A program made the translations under genes and the position numbers. The notes below the pieces were generated by a model that did no database searches, had not been told where the DNA came from, and was given only the letters and a program-made list of their open reading frames with translations. This document shows, in pieces, positions 29,002-36,465 of a stretch of 64,000 nucleotides of DNA (its first letter is position 1; each line of letters opens with the position of its first letter). The DNA comes from Mesorhizobium sp. L-2-11 (GTDB taxonomy: Bacteria; Pseudomonadota; Alphaproteobacteria; Rhizobiales; Rhizobiaceae): the NCBI RefSeq assembly GCF_016756595.1, contig NZ_AP023259.1:62001-126000 (forward strand), read 5' to 3'.

Positions 29002-30654
29002 GTGATGAGCCGAGTTCTGATGCGCAACCTGGAGGATTTTGAGAATCCGAGAATTGTCGAACTGCGAGATGGCCTGTATGGCGCCAGCTTTTTTCTCATG
29101 AAGCTTCTACCTGCCCGGTTCATTCTGGAACGGGCTGTGGAGCAAGGATTGCTGAAAACAGGTGCCAACATCTGCGACTCGTCTTCAGGGAATTTTGGGC
29201 TTGCCTTGGCCATGCTTTGTGCACAGTACGGCTACAAACTTACACTGGTGAGCGACTCGGCGCTTGATCGGCACCTTCATACACGCCTCGCCCAGCTTAA
29301 TGTGCACTTGGACGTTGTGGACAAGCCAGCGCGCGGTGGTGGATTTCAGCAGGCGCGCTTGAACAGGCTGAGCGTGTATCTTAAAGAGATACCCGGCAGC
29401 TATTGGCCCTCCCATCATTCAAATCCGGACAATCCGCTCGCCTACGCGAAATTAGCGGAGTTGCTCATCGAGAGAGTTGGAAAGATCGACTGCCTGGTTG
29501 GCCCCGTCGGGTCAGGAGGCTCCATGTGCGGTACGTCCAAGTACCTACGAGTGCCGTTCCCGGGATTGCATACCATTGGCGTTGATTCGCCCAAGTCAGG
29601 TCTGTTTGGGCAACCTGGTAGCAAGCGACACCTCAGCGGGCTGGAAGGTAGCATCGTTCCCTCCAATGTCGATCACAGACACTTCGACGAGGTGCATTGG
29701 CTGACGCCAGCAGAAGCATTTCACGTGACTCGCCAGTTACACCGGGACCATGGGCTTTTTATGGGCCCTACCAGTGGTGCTGCATATGGAGTTGCGAACT
29801 GGTGGTCACAGAAAAATCCTGGCAAGAAAGTCGTCGCCATCTTTCCTGATGAGGGACATCGTTACGTCGAGACCGTTTATAACGAGGACCGGCTCGCGTC
29901 TGTTTCTGGATGGCTTCAATCGATGCGCGAAGACCCAGCGGCTGTCGCTGCGCCCACGGAAAAACTGACGGGCTGGTCCTATTTCGCCTGGGGCAGGCGA
30001 ACTCGCGATGAAGTGCTTTGCAGCCCGATGGACCATGCGCGCGGACGTTCGTTCCTCCGGTCATCTTCCGGAACCCGCTTGCCTTCGCAGTCGATAAAGC
30101 AAAATCCTCTGGAACCGATTGGGGGCGCGCACGGCAGGGCGATCACGCCTACTTCCGAAGCGTGCTATGCGACCCTGAGAGCTTTGTCTCGCTTTGACGA
30201 CGCCGCAGTCGTCCATTTGAAGCTTGATCCCGAGCAGGAACAGTTTGTGGACCCGTTGCACGTGGTGTTCTCGGAGCTTCGAAATAGCACTTGTTCCGAA
30301 TTTGAGCATCCCTTCTCGATCGTGGTCAGCGAGGAAGCCGTTGGGTTTTTTGTCCTGCGTGAAAAAAAGGCGGTGCCGGAATGGGCACCACCAGGCGCGA
30401 TCACGTTGCACAGTCTTCGCGTGGGGCCCGCGTATCAATGCAGTGGATATGGCAAGGCAGCCATGAGACTTGCCGCAGAATGGATCCTAACTACCCGACC
30501 AGCGGCCGTCAGCCTCATGCTTGCAGTAAACGTCCGCAATATAATGGCTAGAAAGGTGTATCTAAAATCAGGCTTTCGCGATACAGGCGCCACTTACTGC
30601 GGATCAGTCGGAACTCAGAATATCTTTGAGTATATACTTGGCCATGAATGTTAA
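29002..30654 (+). CDS. PLP-dependent synthase fused to GNAT acetyltransferase
   Basis: 550-residue two-domain protein; GTG 29002 or ATG 29005 is the start, with GGGAG upstream. Residues about 1-345 form a fold-type II PLP domain related to the protein at 24224-25318 (FFLMKLLPARFILERA, CDSSSGNFGLALAM, GPVGSGGSMCGTSK, MGPTSGAAYGVANW). Residues about 385-550 form a GNAT domain with a LRVGPAYQCSGYGKAAMRLA acetyl-CoA loop and ARKVYLKSGFRDTGATY. In the canonical lysine block the second basic residue is Arg (PARF), leaving LMK as the likely PLP lysine. Probably operonic with the kinase. A make-then-acylate enzyme is inferred; the substrate is unknown. Confidence 0.82.
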   Translation: MMSRVLMRNLEDFENPRIVELRDGLYGASFFLMKLLPARFILERAVEQGLLKTGANICDSSSGNFGLALAMLCAQYGYKLTLVSDSALDRHLHTRLAQLNVHLDVVDKPARGGGFQQARLNRLSVYLKEIPGSYWPSHHSNPDNPLAYAKLAELLIERVGKIDCLVGPVGSGGSMCGTSKYLRVPFPGLHTIGVDSPKSGLFGQPGSKRHLSGLEGSIVPSNVDHRHFDEVHWLTPAEAFHVTRQLHRDHGLFMGPTSGAAYGVANWWSQKNPGKKVVAIFPDEGHRYVETVYNEDRLASVSGWLQSMREDPAAVAAPTEKLTGWSYFAWGRRTRDEVLCSPMDHARGRSFLRSSSGTRLPSQSIKQNPLEPIGGAHGRAITPTSEACYATLRALSRFDDAAVVHLKLDPEQEQFVDPLHVVFSELRNSTCSEFEHPFSIVVSEEAVGFFVLREKKAVPEWAPPGAITLHSLRVGPAYQCSGYGKAAMRLAAEWILTTRPAAVSLMLAVNVRNIMARKVYLKSGFRDTGATYCGSVGTQNIFEYILGHEC

Positions 30655-30855
30655 TAGTGAAGCTTGCAATTTTATTGTCGACTTTCAATACCATTTGCAC
30701 TCATGGCTTTGATGGCTTCAACTGTTAAGTTTGTGACCTCGAAGCATCGCTGATTCTGCATATTTCCTACGTCGAGATGGCAAATAACGTCATCTTAAAT
30801 GGGATGCATCGCCAATCTGGCATAACTTTCAACAACGCGGGGTCGCATAGGCATC

Positions 30856-30887
30856 ACAAACCCTGTATCGCTCGGGGTTTTTCTTTT
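30856..30887 (+). terminator. Probable Rho-independent terminator
   Basis: A short stem AAACCC/GGGTTT around a loop of about 11 bases is followed by TTTTCTTTT, about 200 bases after the PLP-GNAT stop. It could end the kinase operon. The rest of 30655-31036 has no gene. Confidence 0.5.
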
Positions 30888-31036
30888 AACTACGCTGCGG
30901 CACCCGCTTGATGTTGATGAAGCAACCGCCTTGCTAAGCCGGTTTCGCCTTCGGTCAAAATCAGATCAATCAAGTCGTAGCTCGACTTATAACTGGCGTG
31001 AGGTTGCGCTTAGCATACCTACTGGGAGATTGCCGA

Positions 31037-31774
31037 ATGACTGGACCAATTACGGTTAGTTTGCACGAAAAGGTACGACAAGAGATTATGCGGCGAGTGA
31101 TGGAAAACAAATACAAAGTAGAGCAGCCTCTGCCACCCATCGCCGCATTGGCAGAGGAGTTCGGCGTAAGCGTAATAACTATCAAGCGTGCGCTGCGAGA
31201 CCTTCAGCCTACAGGAATCCTTCGTACCGTCCCTGGACTTGGAATCTTCGTACGAGAGAGACGCAGGTTCATTCGTGACCTAGATTTCTGCGTCATATCG
31301 AGTGGAGTTTTTCAGCGATCTAGGCATAGACCGCCGATTCAAATAACATCGGTGACAAGGGAGATAATCCGCGATCCCGCTTTCAAGGAGTTTGATGCAC
31401 CAACTGGAACAATGCTTTGTATACGAAAGCATATATTAGCCGAGGAGAAGCCAATAATATTCGACACGTCCTACTTGCCGCTTTCTTTAAACGACAAAGT
31501 CGTTGACGAGTTTGGAGATAAGCTTGTAAGCGATGCACTGCGCGATCAAGGAACACGCTTTCGGAATACAAGGCTACTTGTTGATGCCGCACCAGCCTCA
31601 GAGGCGGCACAACAGGCATTCGGGATTCCTAATGGTTATCCAACACTCCGACGCCTCTACAAGTTAACCACGGTAGACCCTTCCTTCTCGGTCTTTGGAA
31701 TTGCCGAATCGCCATTTGATCGGCTGGCATACTCGGTAGAATTGGGAAACCGCGGGTCTAGAGAGCGGCCGTGA
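31037..31774 (+). CDS. GntR-family regulator with UTRA-type ligand domain (1)
   Basis: 245 residues from ATG 31037, preceded by GGGAG. The winged helix-turn-helix is clear (LPPIAALAEEFGVSVITIKR, ALRDLQPTGILRTVPGLGIF). The C-terminal UTRA-like domain includes FDTSYLPLSL and ends SPFDRLAYSVEL. It is a paralogue of the regulator at 46708-47478, which shares the spacing and several identical blocks (ITIKRA-RDLQ, FDTSY, DRVAY). Such regulators bind short palindromes and respond to small molecules; the shared TATACC/GGTATA sites are plausible targets. The GC content of the gene is lower than its neighbours. 31775-31925 holds no gene. Confidence 0.85.
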   Translation: MTGPITVSLHEKVRQEIMRRVMENKYKVEQPLPPIAALAEEFGVSVITIKRALRDLQPTGILRTVPGLGIFVRERRRFIRDLDFCVISSGVFQRSRHRPPIQITSVTREIIRDPAFKEFDAPTGTMLCIRKHILAEEKPIIFDTSYLPLSLNDKVVDEFGDKLVSDALRDQGTRFRNTRLLVDAAPASEAAQQAFGIPNGYPTLRRLYKLTTVDPSFSVFGIAESPFDRLAYSVELGNRGSRERP

Positions 31775-31925
31775 CGCCCAAGTCTGACGGCTGATATTCT
31801 ACCGTCTAAGGGCCTGGAGGGGGGCGAAGCGACATGGCGAACCGCCAGTGCGTGCGCAGTGCCAAACACGCCGTGGGTTCAGTGCCGGAGCAATACTCCC
31901 CAGAAGTGCCGTTTGAATCTTCCTC

Positions 31926-33360
31926 AGAGCCTTCTCTGATTGGGGTCGTTTAGGTCAAGCCACTCCTGCACTTTTTTCTGGACCGTCCCGTAGGTCACTC
32001 GCTTCTCTTCGCGATCGGCGCTCTGGCCGCCGCATGATGGGGTCAGGAGAGCGAGGCGTCTCAATCTGTTTCACGACCTTGCCGAGTTTTGGCCGGCAGG
32101 TTCGGGACTCTCAACGAGATCGCCTCGCCCGTCGTCCCCACGGAACGATTCAGGCATCGCCCTTTCGGGCAAAAGCTTTGTTCGTGTTGCGTGTTCCTTT
32201 GATCGGTCTCGGTTCACGCCGCCAGTGTGGCAGGCTCCTTTCCAAAGCGGAACTCGGTCGCGTCGGCCCACATACGGTGCAGAATGACCGCCAATTTGCG
32301 GGCCACCGCCACACGGGCGCGCGCCATGCCGCGGCGCCTGGCGATGATCATGCCCCAAGCCCTGAGGCTGGACCATTTCTTCGAGCGCACCAGCAGCGTG
32401 TGGGCGGCCTCGTAGAGGGCGGTGCGGGCGAGTTCATCGCCGCAGCGGCTGACCCTGCCTTGGATGTCGGTCTCGCCGGACTGGTAGCGCGCCGGCGTCA
32501 GCCCCAGATGCGCCCCCACCGCCCGCGAGGAGCCGAACCGCTCCGGCCGGTCGATCGTGGCGCGGAAGGCAAGCGCGGTGATCGGCCCGACGCCCGGCGT
32601 GCTCATCAGCCGCCGGCAGACTTCTTCATTGCGGGCGATGTCGAGAACCTGCTTCGTCAGGCGGGTAAACTCTCCCAACATGACGCCGAGGATCGCAAGA
32701 AGCGGCTCGACCATCGCCATCATCTGGGCGTCGGCGCCGGCCAGTTCCCGCACGCGGCCGGCAAAAGCGCTGCGCGACGGCAAGCCCAGTTTGACGCCGG
32801 CCTCGCGCAGCATCGCCCGCACCACGTTCTCGATCGAACGCATCTCGTTCAGCACCGTGCGGCGGGCAACCAGCAGCGAGCGCCAAAGCCGGCACTGCCG
32901 GCTCTTGACATGCACCTGCCGATACCAGCCGGTGCGCATGATCTGCGCCAGCGCGCGGGCGTCATTGCGATCGGTCTTGTTGGGCATGGTCTTCATCGCC
33001 GCATTGGCCTGCCGCGTCTCGATGCAGGTCGCCGGCAAACCTTCGGCGTGCAGTCCATCGTGAAGCCAGGCCGTCAGCGAGCACGCTTCCAGGCCGATCC
33101 GCTCAAGCGGCAAGCCGGTCCCCTTCAGCGCTTCACACAACGCCTGCGGATCGCTCAACGCTCTCGCCTCCTTCACGATCCGGCCAGTCTCGTCGACAAT
33201 GCAAATAGAGGTCTCTTCCAAAGACACGTCCAGTCCGGCAAAGTACTTCATGGCTGCTCCTTCCAAATGTTTGTGGCGACTCACATCGACCACGTTTTCA
33301 CATTTCGACAGGAGCAGCCGCCATCATCTGGCTCGGCAGAGACCCCAATCACCCCATCTG
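31926..33360 (-). mobile_element. IS110-family element, left arm of 1435-bp inverted pair
   Basis: The 1435 bases are the reverse complement of 34299-35733, from AGAGCCTTCTCTG at the outer edge to CCCCATCTG at the inner edge. The arm contains one IS110 transposase and a long non-coding outer end. IS110 elements lack conventional terminal repeats, so the true ends are taken from the limits of the duplication. Confidence 0.85.
32214..33251 (-). CDS. IS110-family transposase, left copy
   Basis: 345 residues from ATG 33251 with AAGGAG upstream. The DEDD acidic residues are visible: D in AGLDVSLEE, E in IGLEACSL, D in NKTDRNDARAL. The C-terminal transposase_20 region (MSTPGVGPITALAFRATIDR, VGAHLGLTPARYQSGE) carries the conserved serine region. 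A large frame on the opposite strand is only a shadow. Identical to the right copy as far as read. Confidence 0.92.
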   Translation of the reverse strand: MKYFAGLDVSLEETSICIVDETGRIVKEARALSDPQALCEALKGTGLPLERIGLEACSLTAWLHDGLHAEGLPATCIETRQANAAMKTMPNKTDRNDARALAQIMRTGWYRQVHVKSRQCRLWRSLLVARRTVLNEMRSIENVVRAMLREAGVKLGLPSRSAFAGRVRELAGADAQMMAMVEPLLAILGVMLGEFTRLTKQVLDIARNEEVCRRLMSTPGVGPITALAFRATIDRPERFGSSRAVGAHLGLTPARYQSGETDIQGRVSRCGDELARTALYEAAHTLLVRSKKWSSLRAWGMIIARRRGMARARVAVARKLAVILHRMWADATEFRFGKEPATLAA

Positions 33361-34298
33361 ACTCGAAACTCGGCTAGGCACGACGCGGAGCTGCCATGCG
33401 GCGAAGCATGAGGCGGATCGACGCGATGAAGATCCACGCCTCGGCGCTGGCGATGGTCGCCTCGAAGTCCTTGGCGAGCCGGCGACAACGTCCCAGCCAG
33501 GCGAAAGTTCGCTCGACGACCCATCGTCGCGGCAGCACCTCAAAGCCTTTGGCCGTGTCGGAGCGCTTGATGATTTCGATGGTCCACGTGCCCAGATCGG
33601 CCAGAGCCTGCGTCAGTTTTTCTCCGGCATAACCGCCGTCGGCGAATAGATGGCGCAACCACGGGTAAAGCTGTCGAATGGAGGCGATGACGCCGACTGC
33701 CCCATCCCTGTCCTGGATATCGGCCGTATGCACCGTCAGCCCGACCAGGTGCCCCTCGGTGTCGGTGATGATATGGCGCTTGCGGCCTTTGATCTTCTTG
33801 CCGGCGTCGTAGCCACGCAGACCGGCAACGTCCGTGGCCTTTGCCGATTGGCTGTCAATGACGCCGGCGCTGGGGCTCGCCTCGCGACCGAGGGCGACGC
33901 GAGCCGCCGCCACCAGGTGGAAGTTGATTGTCTTCCACAGCCCATCGTCCCGCCAGGCATAGAAATAGCGTTGAACCGTCGAAACCGGCGGGAACCGCTC
34001 AGGCAATGCCCGCCACTGGCAGCCCGTCCAGGCGATAAAGAGGAGCGCGTCCACGACCGCCCGCAATTCGGTCGTCCGCGGTCGTCCCGTCGCCTTCGCT
34101 CCCGGCAGGAACGGCTCGATCTGCGCCCATTCCTTGTCCGTCAACGCATTTGCATCCCGCTGCCCCGCGCGGCAATATTGCCGGCGGGTGGCCTCCGTCC
34201 AACCCATGTTGTGACCTCGCTCAAGTCTAGACAACTCAAGCGAATCACAACGGACGGGGCCACTCAACCAGTTCCCCGCTCAAACCAGAGTTTCGGGT
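33361..34298 (-). mobile_element. IS5-family element between the inverted IS110 arms
   Basis: 938-bp segment whose two ends are inverted (ACTCGAAACTCGG on the left, ACCCGAAACTCTGG inward from the right). It contains one IS5 transposase and exactly fills the gap between the arms. Its insertion into one IS110 copy, or homologous rearrangement between two copies, could have produced the structure. Confidence 0.75.
33374..34207 (-). CDS. IS5-family transposase (DUF4096/DDE_1 type)
   Basis: 277 residues from ATG 34207, preceded by a GAGG. The N-terminal DUF4096-like part is NALTDKEWAQIEPFLPG and WTGCQWRALPERFPPVSTVQ. Catalytic residues are probably D in AGVIDSQSAK, D in HLFADGGYAG and E in WVVERTFAWLGRCRRL. 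The gene looks intact. Confidence 0.92.
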   Translation of the reverse strand: MGWTEATRRQYCRAGQRDANALTDKEWAQIEPFLPGAKATGRPRTTELRAVVDALLFIAWTGCQWRALPERFPPVSTVQRYFYAWRDDGLWKTINFHLVAAARVALGREASPSAGVIDSQSAKATDVAGLRGYDAGKKIKGRKRHIITDTEGHLVGLTVHTADIQDRDGAVGVIASIRQLYPWLRHLFADGGYAGEKLTQALADLGTWTIEIIKRSDTAKGFEVLPRRWVVERTFAWLGRCRRLAKDFEATIASAEAWIFIASIRLMLRRMAAPRRA

Positions 34299-35733
34299 CA
34301 GATGGGGTGATTGGGGTCTCTGCCGAGCCAGATGATGGCGGCTGCTCCTGTCGAAATGTGAAAACGTGGTCGATGTGAGTCGCCACAAACATTTGGAAGG
34401 AGCAGCCATGAAGTACTTTGCCGGACTGGACGTGTCTTTGGAAGAGACCTCTATTTGCATTGTCGACGAGACTGGCCGGATCGTGAAGGAGGCGAGAGCG
34501 TTGAGCGATCCGCAGGCGTTGTGTGAAGCGCTGAAGGGGACCGGCTTGCCGCTTGAGCGGATCGGCCTGGAAGCGTGCTCGCTGACGGCCTGGCTTCACG
34601 ATGGACTGCACGCCGAAGGTTTGCCGGCGACCTGCATCGAGACGCGGCAGGCCAATGCGGCGATGAAGACCATGCCCAACAAGACCGATCGCAATGACGC
34701 CCGCGCGCTGGCGCAGATCATGCGCACCGGCTGGTATCGGCAGGTGCATGTCAAGAGCCGGCAGTGCCGGCTTTGGCGCTCGCTGCTGGTTGCCCGCCGC
34801 ACGGTGCTGAACGAGATGCGTTCGATCGAGAACGTGGTGCGGGCGATGCTGCGCGAGGCCGGCGTCAAACTGGGCTTGCCGTCGCGCAGCGCTTTTGCCG
34901 GCCGCGTGCGGGAACTGGCCGGCGCCGACGCCCAGATGATGGCGATGGTCGAGCCGCTTCTTGCGATCCTCGGCGTCATGTTGGGAGAGTTTACCCGCCT
35001 GACGAAGCAGGTTCTCGACATCGCCCGCAATGAAGAAGTCTGCCGGCGGCTGATGAGCACGCCGGGCGTCGGGCCGATCACCGCGCTTGCCTTCCGCGCC
35101 ACGATCGACCGGCCGGAGCGGTTCGGCTCCTCGCGGGCGGTGGGGGCGCATCTGGGGCTGACGCCGGCGCGCTACCAGTCCGGCGAGACCGACATCCAAG
35201 GCAGGGTCAGCCGCTGCGGCGATGAACTCGCCCGCACCGCCCTCTACGAGGCCGCCCACACGCTGCTGGTGCGCTCGAAGAAATGGTCCAGCCTCAGGGC
35301 TTGGGGCATGATCATCGCCAGGCGCCGCGGCATGGCGCGCGCCCGTGTGGCGGTGGCCCGCAAATTGGCGGTCATTCTGCACCGTATGTGGGCCGACGCG
35401 ACCGAGTTCCGCTTTGGAAAGGAGCCTGCCACACTGGCGGCGTGAACCGAGACCGATCAAAGGAACACGCAACACGAACAAAGCTTTTGCCCGAAAGGGC
35501 GATGCCTGAATCGTTCCGTGGGGACGACGGGCGAGGCGATCTCGTTGAGAGTCCCGAACCTGCCGGCCAAAACTCGGCAAGGTCGTGAAACAGATTGAGA
35601 CGCCTCGCTCTCCTGACCCCATCATGCGGCGGCCAGAGCGCCGATCGCGAAGAGAAGCGAGTGACCTACGGGACGGTCCAGAAAAAAGTGCAGGAGTGGC
35701 TTGACCTAAACGACCCCAATCAGAGAAGGCTCT
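34299..35733 (+). mobile_element. IS110-family element, right arm of inverted pair
   Basis: Exact-length inverted counterpart of 31926-33360. The repeat ends at CAGAGAAGGCTCT (35721-35733); beyond it the sequences diverge. Two long identical arms make this a potential site of inversion of the central IS5 element. Confidence 0.85.
34408..35445 (+). CDS. IS110-family transposase, right copy
   Basis: 345 residues, same sequence as the left copy, with AAGGAG before ATG 34408 and the full DEDD set. Likely functional. Confidence 0.92.
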   Translation: MKYFAGLDVSLEETSICIVDETGRIVKEARALSDPQALCEALKGTGLPLERIGLEACSLTAWLHDGLHAEGLPATCIETRQANAAMKTMPNKTDRNDARALAQIMRTGWYRQVHVKSRQCRLWRSLLVARRTVLNEMRSIENVVRAMLREAGVKLGLPSRSAFAGRVRELAGADAQMMAMVEPLLAILGVMLGEFTRLTKQVLDIARNEEVCRRLMSTPGVGPITALAFRATIDRPERFGSSRAVGAHLGLTPARYQSGETDIQGRVSRCGDELARTALYEAAHTLLVRSKKWSSLRAWGMIIARRRGMARARVAVARKLAVILHRMWADATEFRFGKEPATLAA

Positions 35734-35801
35734 CAGTTTGCACCGTAGCCGGCGCGTCCTCACCAATACTCTTTCTGATGGCCGAAAGGGGATGTTGGTG
35801 A

Positions 35802-36149
35802 TCAAGCTGAGGGAGATTCGGCTCTTCTCTTCAGCGCGAGGAACATTTGCTCCAACAGCGCAACATAGCGCTGTCCCGTCTTATGGCTGACATTGATGCT
35901 CGAGCCGAACTGCGAGTAGTTGACCAACTGCCCCGAATGCTTAGCGAGCAGCCGGACGAACCTTGGCAGTTCGGTCAGCTTCTCGATCTCAGCAATGCCC
36001 CGTGGCCGCGAGTCAGAACCGACGTCAGCTAGGACCGCGCGCAATCCTGTCGCCGCCGTTCGCTCTGACGGCTGATCGCCTCGGGAAAGCCCCAAGCTGG
36101 ACGAGATCGTCACCGACGATCGCCCGTCTTCCGCCCGCAGCTTCCTCAA
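35802..36149 (-). pseudogene. AAA-ATPase/DUF4143 protein remnant
   Basis: The minus strand encodes LTELPRFVRLLAKHSGQLVN, then YSQFGSSINVSHKTGQRYVA and LLEQMFL, the DUF4143 C-terminal winged-helix region of a large family of DUF4143 ATPases. The ATPase part is absent and the C-terminal tail ends abnormally. A truncated leftover. Confidence 0.6.
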
Positions 36150-36154
36150 GCTTG

Positions 36155-36170
36155 TGTCGGAAACCCGACA
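36155..36170. promoter_or_regulatory. Candidate NifA upstream activating sequence for asnB
   Basis: TGTCGGAAACCCGACA fits TGT-N10-ACA and, on the opposite strand, the extended TGT-N4-T-N5-ACA form. It is itself nearly palindromic. It lies 141 bases before the -24/-12 element at 36311, within the usual NifA range. Confidence 0.6.
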
Positions 36171-36310
36171 AGCTCCACAGAAAGTTGTTTTGGCTTCACT
36201 TGCGACAGCTACACCTTAGCATCTCAGGACAGCCCACAGTTGGCGAGAATGCTGGGTCGATTGTGCGGCGCCACGTCCCACCGGCTTTGATCTCCTTCAG
36301 CTCCGTTTGT

Positions 36311-36327
36311 TGGGCACGGTAATTGCA
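36311..36327 (+). promoter_or_regulatory. Sigma-54 promoter of asnB
   Basis: TGGGCACGGTAATTGCA contains the invariant GG-N10-GC (GG 36313-36314, GC 36325-36326) and matches YTGGCACGRNNNTTGCW except one base at -25. It lies about 140 bases before the asnB start codon. With the TGT-N10-ACA upstream, this predicts NifA-dependent expression. Confidence 0.65.
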
Positions 36328-36465
36328 GCGAATAGCAGGAGAGCCACTTTTTGGCGAATTTCGATTGGAAAGCGCGATCGGCGCGGTCTGACGGGCGCCA
36401 TGCGTCGCTAGGACAGTCGCGTGTGGTGCCCGTTGCGCGAGTTACCCAAGGCAAGGAGCGAAAAT

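Noticed and set aside
32034..33377. 447-codon frame opposite the IS110 transposase (and its mirror at 34264-35805)
   Set aside because: Exact antisense of the transposase, rich in His/Arg/Gln as expected for a shadow frame; it appears in both arms only because the arms are copies.
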